Shown: piece after piece, positions 46,320-56,267 of the stretch
Layout of the letters: the number at the start of each line of letters is the position of its first letter
Position numbering within the stretch: position 1 is the first letter of the stretch
From: Geminocystis sp. NIES-3709
Lineage (GTDB): Bacteria; Cyanobacteriota; Cyanobacteriia; Cyanobacteriales; Cyanobacteriaceae
Assembly (NCBI RefSeq): GCF_001548115.1
Contig: NZ_AP014821.1
Span: 372,001-436,000 of the forward strand
DNA: 64,000 nt
Direction of reading: 5' to 3'
Made by a program: the position numbers and the translations under genes
The notes under the pieces: model-generated
What the model saw: only the letters and a program-made list of their open reading frames with translations
What the model was told of the DNA's origin: nothing
Database searches by the model: none

Positions 46320-47441
46320 ATGGTTAAAGTTGTTGTCACAGGTATTAGTATTATTTCCTGTTTGGGAGATACAAAAGCCACTTGGCAAGGTGTAATAAAT
46401 GGTATTTCGGGAATCAAATTTCGACAACCTTTTGATTATTTATCCTGTTTACCTTTAGGTTTAATTAAATCTCATCCCTCTTTTATTGGGGATGTCACTT
46501 TTACATTAATCAAAGATTTGATAAATCACTCAAACCTTGAACTGCCTTTAAAAGATACGGGTATTGTAATTGGTTCAAGTCGTGGTTGTCAAAGTCAATG
46601 GGAAATATTTTTATCATCTCCAAAACCTTCATTTTCTCCCCTATGGTTAAATACTTTACCTTATCAACCGTCTATTATTACCGCTAATTATATTCAAACT
46701 AACGCTTCTGTACTTTCTCCTACAAATGCTTGTGCTACAGGATTAAGCTCGATCGCCCAAGGCTATGAATTAATTAAACAAAAACGTTGTAAAAGCGTGA
46801 TTGTAGGAGCGGTGGAAACTCCTATTACTCCCCTCACGATCGCCGGATTTAGCCAAATGAAAGCCTTAAGCAATAAAGGATGTGATCCCTTTGGTAAAGA
46901 AAGATCAGGTTTTGTATTGGGGGAAGGGGGTGCAATGTTGATGTTAGAAACGGAAGAATCTGCTCGGAATCGTCAAGCTAAAATTTATGGAGAAATATTA
47001 GGATGGGGTATGAGTTGCGATGCCCAAACGATGACCGCGCCTGAAAAAGAAGCCTATACTGCAATAAAAACTATTAAACTGTGTTTAGAACGTTCTCAAA
47101 TACAACCCGAGGAAATTGATTATATTAACGCTCATGGCACGGGTACTATTTTAAACGATCGACGAGAAGCTAAAATTATTAATCATCTATTTCCTCAAAA
47201 CCCTAAAGTTAGTTCAACAAAAGGAGTGACAGGACATACACTAGGTGCTTCAGGTGCGATCGCCACTGCCTTAAGTTTTTTGTCTTTAGAAAAACAAATA
47301 TTATTACCAAATACAAACCTTTCTTGTCCAGAATTTGACCTTAATTTTTGTACTCAAGGAGAGAAATATTCTTTACAAAAAATGCTTTGTTTTAGCTTTG
47401 GTTTCGGTGGACAAAATGCAGTATTGGCGATCAGAAAATAA
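46320..47441 (+). CDS. Beta-ketoacyl-ACP synthase (FabF-like, short form)
   Basis: This 373-residue thiolase-fold condensing enzyme has the complete Cys-His-His set of elongating KAS enzymes: C138 in TNACATGLSS, H272 in INAHGTGT and H306 in STKGVTGHTLGASG, plus K301. It is about 40 residues shorter than FabF (missing parts of the early region around FDYLSC). It therefore looks like a second, specialised KAS rather than the housekeeping FabF. It might serve a lipid or polyketide side pathway; no ACP or reductase gene is adjacent. ATG at 46320 gives MVKVVVTGISIISCLG. Confidence 0.88.
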   Translation: MVKVVVTGISIISCLGDTKATWQGVINGISGIKFRQPFDYLSCLPLGLIKSHPSFIGDVTFTLIKDLINHSNLELPLKDTGIVIGSSRGCQSQWEIFLSSPKPSFSPLWLNTLPYQPSIITANYIQTNASVLSPTNACATGLSSIAQGYELIKQKRCKSVIVGAVETPITPLTIAGFSQMKALSNKGCDPFGKERSGFVLGEGGAMLMLETEESARNRQAKIYGEILGWGMSCDAQTMTAPEKEAYTAIKTIKLCLERSQIQPEEIDYINAHGTGTILNDRREAKIINHLFPQNPKVSSTKGVTGHTLGASGAIATALSFLSLEKQILLPNTNLSCPEFDLNFCTQGEKYSLQKMLCFSFGFGGQNAVLAIRK

Positions 47442-47619
47442 AACACTTTAATCAAAGAGAGAGAATAGGGAACAGGCAAAAGTGATAATAATTGATTTAA
47501 AACTATAAAAAATTTATTTATTTCAATTGTTTATTAAATTTAACACCTCTGATTTGTACAGATTTTGTCTGATTAATTAATACTCTTTTTCCTTATTTAT
47601 TAAAGTTTGAGACATCGAA

Positions 47620-47647
47620 CTCCTAACTCCTAACTCCTAACTCCTAA
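47620..47647 (+). repeat. (CTCCTAA)4 heptamer tandem repeat
   Basis: Four perfect copies of CTCCTAA run from 47620 to 47647, followed by TTCCT. It sits between the convergent KAS gene and the coiled-coil gene, 8 bases from the latter's stop. It is one of several unrelated heptamer runs in gene gaps. Confidence 0.9.
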
Positions 47648-47654
47648 TTCCTCT

Positions 47655-48341
47655 TTAAGAGGCTTTTTTTGAAATAGTCATATCCTTACGGGGAGGAATA
47701 GATACTGTTTGTCTATGAACTTGTACTTGCTGACGGCCATTGGTGACAACTCTTAACATATCACCGAGATCTTTTTCTAATTTAGATAGTACAGAATCAG
47801 CATAAATATCCGCTTCATTTTGTATATCTTCTGCTTCTAAAATAGCTTGTTGTCTAGTTTTCATGGCTTCTTGTTGAATCCGTTGCCTAATTTGTTCAAC
47901 TTCACTAATGGTTTTCCGTTGCAAATTTTCGCAATCTTGTTGAACTTGTCTTCTAATTTGATGTGCTTGAGTTTCTGCTTGTTGAACAATCCGAGACTCA
48001 TCTAATAATTGTGTCGCTCTTCTTTGCGCATTTTCTACTATTTTTTGGGCATAATTTTGGGCTTCGGCCAATATTTGTTCTCTATGTTGTAGAATTTGAG
48101 TTGCTTGTTCTAAACAGTCTGGAATATTAATTCTAATCGCATCTAATTGTTTCATCAATATATCTTCATCGACAAGAGTCTTACCGACAAAAGGAATACG
48201 AGTACTATTAAGAATGAAATCTTCTAATCTTTCTATTTCTTCTACCATATCTACCGCCATTTCCTCAATTTGAGGTGGTTTTTCTTGGGAAGATGGAATA
48301 TGAGAAACGGGCAATTGAGAAGGGACATTATTCGCAATCAT
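47655..48341 (-). CDS. Coiled-coil protein, DivIVA/ATP-synthase-b-like
   Basis: The 228-residue protein has a Pro/Ser-rich start and then an acidic patch (EEMAVDMVEEIERLEDFIL). A long helical region, about residues 75-195, is full of Ala, Gln and Arg (EQATQILQHREQILAEAQNY, EVEQIRQRIQQEAMKTRQQA). The helix strongly predicts a coiled coil and resembles DivIVA-type or F0 b-subunit helices, so automatic annotation varies. There is no signal peptide or membrane span. In cyanobacteria similar proteins are conserved and uncharacterised; a role in division or envelope organisation is only a guess. The next minus-strand gene upstream encodes a dihaem cytochrome. Confidence 0.7.
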   Translation of the reverse strand: MIANNVPSQLPVSHIPSSQEKPPQIEEMAVDMVEEIERLEDFILNSTRIPFVGKTLVDEDILMKQLDAIRINIPDCLEQATQILQHREQILAEAQNYAQKIVENAQRRATQLLDESRIVQQAETQAHQIRRQVQQDCENLQRKTISEVEQIRQRIQQEAMKTRQQAILEAEDIQNEADIYADSVLSKLEKDLGDMLRVVTNGRQQVQVHRQTVSIPPRKDMTISKKAS

Positions 48342-48451
48342 TAATTTAAAATCTCCTTTGTTGTTGTTAGTATAATAAATCAGAAATTATTTGAAATAAA
48401 CATAATAATAAACCATAAACAATGGACTATTTATTTTATTTACTATAGCTC

Positions 48452-48952
48452 TTAATTGCGATCGAAATTAACTCGATAATTAAAGTCTTTTGCTTGAGTA
48501 TGACATTCAATGCAACTATTAAGAGTTATAGGCGAAGGTAGAGTTACATTAGGATGAAGAGCGAAAAAATAACGAGATTGTGCCATATATTTCGGTTCGA
48601 TTTCATCTTTTAATAACTGTCGGGAATAATTTTGTAAATATTGCCACATTAGCCGTTGACTAAAACCTGTTAATCCTTCTACTTTTACTCCGTAATGATT
48701 ACCCGGATTTTCTAAGATTCTTTGCCAAGTTTCTTGAGGTAACACCGCAGGAGGTACAGGAATATGACAAGTTGCACAGTTTTCTAGGTAAAAGTCTTCA
48801 CCAATTTTAAAATTTCCTGTGGCTTTATCTACAGATTTGGTATTTTGAACGATCGAATTAGAGCTAAAACCATAGGATGCACCCCATCCTAAAATAACGC
48901 TACAGCTAACGATAAATGCCAAAATAAGCATTTTCCAACGTTTTTTGATCAT
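48452..48952 (-). CDS. Dihaem cytochrome c-type protein
   Basis: The 166-residue precursor has an N-terminal membrane or signal helix (MLILAFIVSCSVILGWGASY). Two haem c sites follow: CATCH (C59, C62, H63) and CIECH (C147, C150, H151). Spacing of nearly 90 residues and the PVPPAVLPQETWQRILENP segment match the dihaem cytochrome c family seen in cyanobacteria. It is probably anchored in the plasma or thylakoid membrane facing the lumen/periplasm and passes electrons; partners are unknown. It is divergent from purK. Confidence 0.87.
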   Translation of the reverse strand: MIKKRWKMLILAFIVSCSVILGWGASYGFSSNSIVQNTKSVDKATGNFKIGEDFYLENCATCHIPVPPAVLPQETWQRILENPGNHYGVKVEGLTGFSQRLMWQYLQNYSRQLLKDEIEPKYMAQSRYFFALHPNVTLPSPITLNSCIECHTQAKDFNYRVNFDRN

Positions 48953-49143
48953 TTTAATTATGATAATAGAGTTTTTCTTAATTAGGGAACAGAATTATTT
49001 TTATTAATTTTAAAATATACAAACTCTTATCTGTTGCCTTTTGCCTATCAACATCATTCTACTTAGATGCCTTTGCTACTTCCTATATTCGATCGTCAAT
49101 ATTTGATAAAATATATCAGAAAAACATTAAGTAGTTTACAGTA

Positions 49144-50304
49144 ATGACAAAAAAAGTAGGGGTAATAGGAGGAGGACAATTAGCATGGATGATGGCACAA
49201 GTTGCACCCCAAGAAGACATACATTTATTAGTACAAACTCCTTCCCATAATGATCCTGCGGTATCTTTAGCCACTAAAACCATTTTCGCTGCCATTGATG
49301 ATCCACAGGCTACGGCTCAATTAGCTTTAGATTGTGATGTAATTACCTTTGAAAATGAATTTGTCAATTTATTAGAATTACAAAAATTAGCTGATCAAGG
49401 TGTTTGTTTCTATCCCCGTCTTTCGAGTTTATCGCCGTTACTTGATAAATATGAGCAAAGATGTTTTTTACAAAATCAAGGTTTACCCGTACCCAATTTT
49501 AAGGCTTATGAATCCCTTGATGATTTTAACTCTTTTTCTTTTCCTTTGGTACTAAAAGCTCGTCGTCATGGTTATGATGGTCAAGGTACAATGATTGTCA
49601 ATTCTTCTACAGAGTTAAAGGCTATTTTAGCCAAATTTGATGGCATTCCCTTATTAATTGAAGAATTTATCCCTTTCGATCGAGAATTAGCTATTATCGG
49701 AGTGCGTAGTGTTACTGGTGAAATAAAAATTTATCCGGTGGTGGAAACCTATCAACAAAATCAAGTTTGTCGTTGGGTAATTGCTCCCACTAGATTAACA
49801 GAAATTCAACAGGAAAACATAAACTCGATTGTTGAAAAATTATTAATCGCCTTAGACTATGTGGGAGTATTAGGAATTGAATTATTCTTAACCAAAAACG
49901 GTGAAATTCTAGTTAATGAAACCGCTCCTCGAACTCACAATTCTGGTCATTATACATTAGATGCCTGTTATACTTCTCAGTTTGCTATGCAGTTACAAGC
50001 CATAACAGGGAAAAAACTCGGTAATATTGAGTTAAAATCATCTGGAGCCGTAATGGTTAATTTACTTGGTTTCGAGGTTGCGTACAGTGATTACCAAGAA
50101 AAAAGAGCAAAAATCGCTCAAATGGGAGCTTTTGTTCATTGGTATGGCAAAAATGAGTCTCGATGGGGAAGAAAATTAGGTCATGCCACTATGTTGTTAA
50201 CAAAAAATACTCCCGAAGAAATTGATCAACAAGGAAAGTTAATTGCTCAACAAATAGAGTCTATTTGGTTTGACACTCCGTTATCATACATTAGAGAGCT
50301 ATAA
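49144..50304 (+). CDS. purK: 5-(carboxyamino)imidazole ribonucleotide synthase
   Basis: PurK carboxylates AIR with ATP and bicarbonate in purine synthesis, giving the substrate for PurE. The 386-residue ATP-grasp protein starts KVGVIGGGQLAWMMAQVAPQ. It has VLKARRHGYDGQGTMIV (ATP-binding loop), EEFIPFDRELAIIGVRS, and the metal-binding region LFLTKNGEILVNETAPRTHN, followed by SGHYTLDAC and the C-terminal HWYGK. These are all typical of PurK and distinguish it from PurT. The gene ends at the left arm of a palindromic element that fills the gap to convergent ispH. Confidence 0.95.
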   Translation: MTKKVGVIGGGQLAWMMAQVAPQEDIHLLVQTPSHNDPAVSLATKTIFAAIDDPQATAQLALDCDVITFENEFVNLLELQKLADQGVCFYPRLSSLSPLLDKYEQRCFLQNQGLPVPNFKAYESLDDFNSFSFPLVLKARRHGYDGQGTMIVNSSTELKAILAKFDGIPLLIEEFIPFDRELAIIGVRSVTGEIKIYPVVETYQQNQVCRWVIAPTRLTEIQQENINSIVEKLLIALDYVGVLGIELFLTKNGEILVNETAPRTHNSGHYTLDACYTSQFAMQLQAITGKKLGNIELKSSGAVMVNLLGFEVAYSDYQEKRAKIAQMGAFVHWYGKNESRWGRKLGHATMLLTKNTPEEIDQQGKLIAQQIESIWFDTPLSYIREL

Positions 50305-50437
50305 AATTTATGGGTGAAGGTAGAGATTAGCTTTTAGCCTTTTTTCAATTAAAGAATACTTTGAAATTGGTGTTTTTTAAGATATTTTTCCTAACTCCTA
50401 TCTCCCACCTTCATCGAAAATTTTATGTCGAACTGAG
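50296..50437. repeat. Palindromic element between convergent purK and ispH
   Basis: The left arm (50296-50330: ATAAAATTTATGGGTGAAGG, then TAGAGATTAG) is mirrored by the right arm (50391-50437), whose reverse complement reads CATAAAATTTTCGATGAAGG, then TGGGAGATAGGAGTTAG. The centre has the family sequence CTTTTAGCCTTTTTTCAATT. The arms overlap the purK stop and reach within 8 bases of the ispH stop, so a long hairpin would form in either transcript. It is a partial copy (D) of the family described at 41476. Confidence 0.75.
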
Positions 50438-50444
50438 ATTTTTT

Positions 50445-51638
50445 TTAGGATTTAGATATAAAAATTTTCTCGATAACTTCTTCTACCACTTTATCAGGAG
50501 TTGAAGCACCAGAAGTTATTCCTACTGTAATTTTTCCTTGAGGAAGCCAGTTATTTTTTATTTCTAAGTCTTTATCAAGGGGTTTATGTTCAATTTTATT
50601 ATTTAACAATATTCGATCGCTACTATCAATATGATAAGAAGGAATCTTATACTCGATCGCAATTTCTTGAAGATGAGTGGTATTAGAAGAATTAAAACCA
50701 CCGATAACCACTATTAAATCTAGCTTCTCCTTAACTAAATCCAACATAGCATCTTGTCTTTCTTGAGTAGCATCACAGATAGTATTGAAACTCATAAAGT
50801 GATCATTTAACTCATTAGGTGGATACTTCTTAAGCATTGTTTGCTCAAATAACTTCCCAATAGCTTCCGTTTCACTTTTCAACATCGTAGTTTGATTGGC
50901 AATACCAAGCCTTTCTAAATCTACATCAGGATTAAAGTCTTCCGAGTAAGCATTCTTAAATTTAGTTAAAAATTCTTCTTTATTTCCTCCCTTGAGAATG
51001 TAATTAGCTACATACTCGGCTTCTATCATATTTAAAACCACAAGATAAGTACCAGCGAAAGAACTTGTAGCGACAGTTTCCTCATGTTTATACTTACCAT
51101 GAATAATAGAAGTATAACTACGTTTTTTATGTTTTTCAACAGAATTCCAGACTTTAGAAACCCAAGGACAAGTGGTATCAACAATAGTACAATCTTTATT
51201 ATTTAATAACTGCATTTCCTCTACACTTGCACCAAAAGCCGGTAAAATAACCACCTCACCGCTATTAACCACGGAAAAATCTTTAATACCCTCATTGAAG
51301 GGAATAAAATCAACATTCATCTCTTTTAACCGTTGATTTACGGAAGGATTATGTATAATTTCATTGGTAATCCATATCTTTTGGGTTGGAAAATGAGTAC
51401 GAGTTTCATAAGCCATGGCTACAGCCCTTTCTACTCCCCAACAAAAACCAAAGGCTTCAGCGAGACGAATTGTTACATTACCTTTTGTTATTTCGTAGTT
51501 ATTTTGACGAATAGTTTGAATTAAACTGCTTTGATATTCTTGATTTAAAGTAGCAGTAACTTCCTCTTGATGTCCAAATCCTTTGCGATGATAATTCTCA
51601 GATTGTTGTAGATTGCGTTTAAAAGTCTTTGTATCCAT
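50445..51638 (-). CDS. ispH: 4-hydroxy-3-methylbut-2-enyl diphosphate reductase
   Basis: IspH is the last enzyme of the MEP isoprenoid pathway, a [4Fe-4S] reductase that uses ferredoxin and makes IPP and DMAPP for carotenoids and chlorophyll side chains. At 397 residues it is the long cyanobacterial/plastid form. The three cluster cysteines are C66 ([14 protein letters not shown]), C157 ([12 protein letters not shown]) and C288 ([14 protein letters not shown]). The substrate-binding HGKYKHEET and GGFNSSNT segments are present. It is convergent with purK and separated from it by a palindromic repeat element. Confidence 0.96.
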   Translation of the reverse strand: MDTKTFKRNLQQSENYHRKGFGHQEEVTATLNQEYQSSLIQTIRQNNYEITKGNVTIRLAEAFGFCWGVERAVAMAYETRTHFPTQKIWITNEIIHNPSVNQRLKEMNVDFIPFNEGIKDFSVVNSGEVVILPAFGASVEEMQLLNNKDCTIVDTTCPWVSKVWNSVEKHKKRSYTSIIHGKYKHEETVATSSFAGTYLVVLNMIEAEYVANYILKGGNKEEFLTKFKNAYSEDFNPDVDLERLGIANQTTMLKSETEAIGKLFEQTMLKKYPPNELNDHFMSFNTICDATQERQDAMLDLVKEKLDLIVVIGGFNSSNTTHLQEIAIEYKIPSYHIDSSDRILLNNKIEHKPLDKDLEIKNNWLPQGKITVGITSGASTPDKVVEEVIEKIFISKS

Positions 51639-51870
51639 GAGTGTCTTAAAAGTTAATAAGTCCTTAGAATATCTTAACTGAGTTAGGTACTAGCAGTTAG
51701 ATGTTACTTTCAAAGAAAAATTATGTATAAGATTTCTTAATTTTTTATATCTAAAATCATGAATTAAAATCATAGACTTTTAGGAATTTTAACGATATTA
51801 TCTCTTATATAGATTTTATTCTATGATAAAAACTTATTCATAGAATTTTAGTTATAGCAAAAGAGGCTAA

Positions 51871-53217
51871 ATGTCAAATTTTTCCCGTCGTCGATTTTTA
51901 GTTACTACTGGAACTTCTGCGATTACCGCAGTTTTCCTCAAAGGATGTTTAGGTAATCCACCAGAGACAACAAGCAGTACATCAAATACAGAAGTTACTC
52001 CCGTTACCTTAACACCCGAAATAACTCCCGAAACTCCTGTCATAAAGTTAGGATTTGCTCCGATTTTTGAAGCTGCACCCTTAATTGTGGCTAAAGAAAA
52101 GGGATTTTTTGCTAAATATGGCATGAATGAAGTAGAAATAGCGAAACAAGCCAACTGGGGCTCGGCAAGAGATAATGTTGAAATTGGTTCGGCTGGTGGT
52201 GGTATTGATGGAGGACAATGGCAAATGCCTATGCCTTATCTTATCTCTGAAGGATTAATCACCAAAAATAATGTCAAAATACCAATGTATGTTTTGGCAA
52301 TGTTGAACACTCAAGGAAATGGTATTGCGATCGCCAAAACTCAAGAAGGCAAAAACATTACCTTAGACATGACTAAAGCGAAAGATTATATAGTCGGCTT
52401 AAAGCAATCAGGAAAACCATTTCGAGCCGCTTTTACTTTCCCCAAAGCAAATCAAGACTTTTGGATTCGTTACTGGTTAGCCGCCGGAGGTATCAATCCT
52501 GATACAGATGTAAATTTAATGACTGTACCTGCCGCCCAAACTGTAGCAAACATGAAAACAGGCTCTATGGAAGGATTTAGTACAGGCGATCCTTGGCCTA
52601 CCCGTATTGTTGCCGATGGCATTGGTTTTATGCCAGCATTGACGGCTCAAATGTGGGCGAATCATCCCGAAGAATATCTGGCTATTCGTGCTGACTGGGT
52701 GGACAAAAATCCCAAAGCGACAAAAGCAGTATTAAAAGCGGTGATGGAAGCTCAACAATGGTGTGACACTCAGAGTAATCGATCGGAATTAGCACAAATA
52801 TTGTCGGGTGCTAACTATTTCAATGTACCCGCTACCGTACTCGAACCAGCTTTAATGGGTAAATACAAAATGGGTGACGGGCAACCAGATATAGATGATT
52901 ACAAACTAGCAGTACAGTACTGGAAAACTGAAAAAGGTAGCGTTTCCTATCCTTATAAGAGCCTAGATTTATGGTTTATTACTGAAAGTGTACGTTGGGG
53001 ATTCTTACCTTCTAGTTACTTAGATAATGCTAAAGCCTTGATTGATAAAGTGAATCGTGAGGATATTTGGAAAGAAGCGGCAAAAGAAGCTGGTATTCCT
53101 GAAGCGGATATTCCTACAAGTACATCAAGGGGAATTGAGAAATTTTTTGACGGCAAAGAATTTAATCCAGAAAATCCCAAGGCTTATTTAGATAGTTTAT
53201 CAATCAAAAAAGTTTAA
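51871..53217 (+). CDS. cmpA: ABC transporter substrate-binding lipoprotein, CmpA-type (bicarbonate) of the NrtA/CmpA family
   Basis: The 448-residue binding protein starts with a combined Tat and lipoprotein signal ([22 protein letters not shown]; Cys26), so it is probably exported folded and lipid-anchored. The family is clear: [34 protein letters not shown] and TGDPWP. Ligand residues point to bicarbonate: [14 protein letters not shown] supplies Thr and Gln six apart, and HPEEYLAIR supplies Glu 78 residues after that Thr. From memory this spacing equals CmpA T192/Q198/E270. NrtA instead has His196 and Lys269. The nitrate reading (NrtA) is the alternative, but no nirA or narB is in the cluster. 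No clean NtcA box was found upstream. Permease, ATPases and an FeS protein follow. Confidence 0.75.
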   Translation: MSNFSRRRFLVTTGTSAITAVFLKGCLGNPPETTSSTSNTEVTPVTLTPEITPETPVIKLGFAPIFEAAPLIVAKEKGFFAKYGMNEVEIAKQANWGSARDNVEIGSAGGGIDGGQWQMPMPYLISEGLITKNNVKIPMYVLAMLNTQGNGIAIAKTQEGKNITLDMTKAKDYIVGLKQSGKPFRAAFTFPKANQDFWIRYWLAAGGINPDTDVNLMTVPAAQTVANMKTGSMEGFSTGDPWPTRIVADGIGFMPALTAQMWANHPEEYLAIRADWVDKNPKATKAVLKAVMEAQQWCDTQSNRSELAQILSGANYFNVPATVLEPALMGKYKMGDGQPDIDDYKLAVQYWKTEKGSVSYPYKSLDLWFITESVRWGFLPSSYLDNAKALIDKVNREDIWKEAAKEAGIPEADIPTSTSRGIEKFFDGKEFNPENPKAYLDSLSIKKV

Positions 53218-53262
53218 TTATTACTAATAAATATTAATCAAAAAAAGGAGGAAATTAATATC

Positions 53263-54093
53263 ATGGCTACCACCATCAGAACATCAAGAAATAATAGTAA
53301 TTTTTTAAGTAAATTTTGGAAGAAAAATGGTAAAAATATTTTACCGCCCATTTTAGGAATTTTAGGTTTTTTATTAATTTGGCAATTATTTTCAAGTATT
53401 GGATTAGTTAAATTACCGGGGCCAATTTCTCTTATTACTAATGAACGAACTCGCATTTATTTAATGTACCCATTTTTCGATCGTGGTGGTACTGATGTTG
53501 GTTTATTTTGGCAAGCAATGGCTAGTTTACAAAGAGTTTTAATCGGCTATTCTTTTGCGGCAATTGTTGGCATTGGAGTTGGTATTTTAGTTGGTTTAAA
53601 TCCTTTCTTAAATAAGGCATTAGATCCCCTATTTCAATTCTTAAGAACCGTACCTCCTTTAGCATGGGTACCCATTGCCCTCGCTGCATTACAGCAAAAC
53701 CAACCCGCCGCATTATTCGTTATTTTTATTACCGCAGTTTGGCCTATTTTACTTAATACTGTAGTTGGTGTTCAACAAATACCTCAAGACTATATTAATG
53801 TCCAACAAGTTTTACAACTTTCTAATAAAAAATTCTTCTTTAAAATTTTAATTCCTTCTGCTTTACCTTACATTTTTACTGGTTTAAGAATTGCTATTGG
53901 TTTAGCTTGGTTAGCAATTATTGCGGCAGAAATTGTTATGTCTGGTATTGTTGGTATTGGCTTTTTTATCTGGGATTCTTATCAAAATAATTATATCAGT
54001 GACATCATTTTAGCACTAATTTATATCGGTGCAATCGGTTTAATTCTCGATAAATTAATGGCTTGGATTCAATCTAAAATTGTTCGTGAATAG
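53263..54093 (+). CDS. cmpB: ABC transporter permease, CmpB/NrtB-type
   Basis: This 276-residue inner-membrane permease has about six helices and the coupling-helix EAA-like segment PQDYINVQQVLQLSNKKFFF followed by ILIPSALPYIFTGLRIAIGL. It also has WLAIIAAEIVMSGIVGIGFF, and the N-terminal long helix (ILPPILGILGFLLIWQLFSS). These features match NrtB/CmpB/SsuC-type permeases. AGGAGG lies 11 bases before the ATG, a very strong ribosome binding site. It is second in the transporter operon, 45 bases after the binding-protein gene. The bicarbonate versus nitrate choice depends on the binding protein; the permease itself does not decide it. Confidence 0.85.
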   Translation: MATTIRTSRNNSNFLSKFWKKNGKNILPPILGILGFLLIWQLFSSIGLVKLPGPISLITNERTRIYLMYPFFDRGGTDVGLFWQAMASLQRVLIGYSFAAIVGIGVGILVGLNPFLNKALDPLFQFLRTVPPLAWVPIALAALQQNQPAALFVIFITAVWPILLNTVVGVQQIPQDYINVQQVLQLSNKKFFFKILIPSALPYIFTGLRIAIGLAWLAIIAAEIVMSGIVGIGFFIWDSYQNNYISDIILALIYIGAIGLILDKLMAWIQSKIVRE

Positions 54094-54121
54094 TTCGTAG
54101 TAAATTTTTTAAGACGAGAAA

Positions 54122-54135
54122 AGGGCTTTAGCCCT
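54122..54135 (+). repeat. Hairpin in the cmpB-cmpC gap
   Basis: AGGGC-TTTA-GCCCT is a compact 5-bp stem with a 4-base loop, 28 bases after the cmpB stop and ~46 before the cmpC start. It resembles the hairpin at 21625. It may tune mRNA stability or mark an attenuator between transporter subunits. Confidence 0.5.
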
Positions 54136-54181
54136 AACTACAAACTATTAATTATTTTAAGTATTTTAAGGAGTAAAAATT

Positions 54182-56182
54182 ATGTCAGTTTTTGTCGCTG
54201 TTGATAATATTGAAAAAGTATTTCCTCTCACTGGTGGAGGTGAATATTTAGCATTAAAAGGAATTAATTTAGAAATTAAAAAAGGTGAATTTATTTCTTT
54301 AATTGGTCACTCTGGTTGCGGTAAGTCCACCCTATTAAATATGATTGCTGGTTTAGATTTACCCAGTGAAGGAATTGTAACTTTAGAAGGGCAAAAAATT
54401 CAAAAACCAGGTCCTGAAAGGATGGTTATTTTTCAAAGTTATTGTCTTTTACCTTGGTTAACTGTTCGTCAAAATATTGCTTTAGCAGTTGATCAAGTTA
54501 TGGCTACTTTTTCCCAATCTGAACGAGATGAAATCATTGAAGAACACATCGACTTAGTGGGTTTACGTCATGCCGTTGATAAGTTACCTAATCAGTTATC
54601 TGGGGGGATGAGACAACGAGTTGCCATTGCTCGTGCTTTATCTATTCGTCCTAAATTACTTTTATTAGATGAGCCTTTTGGAGCTTTAGATGCTTTAACC
54701 AGAGGCAATTTACAAGAACAGTTAATGCAGATTTGCGATCGCTATCAAATCACGGGAATTATGGTAACTCATGACGTGGATGAAGCCGTCTTATTATCTG
54801 ATAAAATCGTCATGTTAACGAACGGGCCAGGATCAAAAATTGGCGGTATTTTAGAAGTAGATATTCCTCGTCCTCGCCAAAGAATGGAAGTAGTAAATCA
54901 TCCTAGTTATTACAGTTTAAGAAGCGAAATTATTTACTTTTTAAACCAACAAAAACGCATCAAAAAAATTCGAGCTCAAAAACAAGGAGTTATCTCTCGA
55001 CATGGCTTAGAAAAAGTTAATTTAGAAATCGGTTTTGTACCTTTAACTGCTTGTGCACCCTTAGCGATCGCGAAAGAAAAAGGATTTTTTGTCAAACATG
55101 GCTTAGATGAAGTTAATTTAGTCAGAGAAACCAGTTGGCGAGGAATTGTTGACGGTATCGCTGGAGGTTATTTAGATGCGGCTCAAATGCCAGCAGGAAT
55201 GCCAACTTGGTTGACGGTTGGTGGCAATCAAGATGAACCTTTGCCCGTTGTAAGTGCTTTGACGATGACTCGTAATGGCAATGGTGTAACTCTCGCTAAA
55301 AAATTTTATGACATGGGAATCCACGATGGCCATCATCTTAAAAGAATGTTATTGGAATCTGTGGAAGAAAATCATACTTTTGGGATGGTACATCCATCAT
55401 CTATGCACAATATTTTACTACGATATTGGTTAGCCGCCGAAGGTATAGATCCAGATCAAGATGTACACTTACAGACTATTCTCCCGGCACAAATGATCGC
55501 CGATTTAAAAGCAGGTAGTATTGATGGTTACTGTGTAGGTGAACCTTGGAATTTACGAGCGGCGATGGAAGGATTTGGCTTCACCGTAGCCACAGATTTA
55601 GAGGTATGGAATGGACATCCGGGGAAAGTATTAGGGGTGAGGGAAGATTGGGCAAACGCCTATCCTAACAGCCATATAGCCCTTGTCAAAGCACTTTTAG
55701 AAGCCTGTCAATATTGTGCTGATGCTAATAATCAAGAGGAAATACGCACTATTTTAAGCGATCGCAAATATTTAAGTACGAATATTGATTACATTCAACT
55801 AGGCGATCCCAATTCTTATAGTTGCAACTTAGAAAAATCTGTCGAATATGCCCACCATCGGTTTTATGGAGACGGCATGAATCGTCCAAGTCGTACAGAA
55901 CATTTATGGATGATGACGCAAATGGCACGATGGGGCGATATTCCTTTTCCTCGCAATTGGGTAGAAATTTTAGAAAGAGTATGTCGGGTTGGTGTTTTTA
56001 GTACAGCTTGTCGTGAATTGGGATTAAGTGACTTAAAATATCGCCGAGAAGCCATCAAACTATTTGACGGTGTGCCTTTTGACGGTGAAGATCCCATCGG
56101 TTATTTAAACCATCTTGAAATTAAGCGTAATATTACCATGGCAGAAATTCCTTTAAATAGTCGTATTTTAATTGCCGCCTAA
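54182..56182 (+). CDS. cmpC: ABC transporter ATPase fused to a solute-binding domain, CmpC/NrtC-type
   Basis: The 666 residues combine an ABC ATPase (1-~255: Walker A GHSGCGKST at 42-50, signature LSGGMRQRVAIARAL, Walker B LLLLDEPFGALD) with a C-terminal domain (~275-660) homologous to the binding protein. This architecture is unique to NrtC/CmpC. The C-domain has FVPLTACAPLAIAKEKGFF, HPSSMHNILLRYWLAAEGI and WNGHPGKVLGVRED. Its His and Lys are 73 residues apart, like NrtA His196/Lys269 and unlike the Gln/Glu set of the upstream binding protein. In NRT the C-domain is regulatory (ammonium response); here it may sense a different anion from the one carried. AAGGAG precedes the ATG. Confidence 0.85.
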   Translation: MSVFVAVDNIEKVFPLTGGGEYLALKGINLEIKKGEFISLIGHSGCGKSTLLNMIAGLDLPSEGIVTLEGQKIQKPGPERMVIFQSYCLLPWLTVRQNIALAVDQVMATFSQSERDEIIEEHIDLVGLRHAVDKLPNQLSGGMRQRVAIARALSIRPKLLLLDEPFGALDALTRGNLQEQLMQICDRYQITGIMVTHDVDEAVLLSDKIVMLTNGPGSKIGGILEVDIPRPRQRMEVVNHPSYYSLRSEIIYFLNQQKRIKKIRAQKQGVISRHGLEKVNLEIGFVPLTACAPLAIAKEKGFFVKHGLDEVNLVRETSWRGIVDGIAGGYLDAAQMPAGMPTWLTVGGNQDEPLPVVSALTMTRNGNGVTLAKKFYDMGIHDGHHLKRMLLESVEENHTFGMVHPSSMHNILLRYWLAAEGIDPDQDVHLQTILPAQMIADLKAGSIDGYCVGEPWNLRAAMEGFGFTVATDLEVWNGHPGKVLGVREDWANAYPNSHIALVKALLEACQYCADANNQEEIRTILSDRKYLSTNIDYIQLGDPNSYSCNLEKSVEYAHHRFYGDGMNRPSRTEHLWMMTQMARWGDIPFPRNWVEILERVCRVGVFSTACRELGLSDLKYRREAIKLFDGVPFDGEDPIGYLNHLEIKRNITMAEIPLNSRILIAA

Positions 56183-56267
56183 CTTTTAACCTTACCTCTC
56201 ACCCGAAAATAAATATCTTTGTACCTTTGCATCTTTGTGAGAAAAAACAAAACAGGAGATCAAAATT

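Noticed and set aside
51639-51870. NtcA site (GTA-N8-TAC) upstream of the transporter operon
   Set aside because: No motif with correct spacing was found by eye; nearby GTAC and GTTAC are misplaced. Its absence weakly agrees with a bicarbonate rather than nitrate operon.
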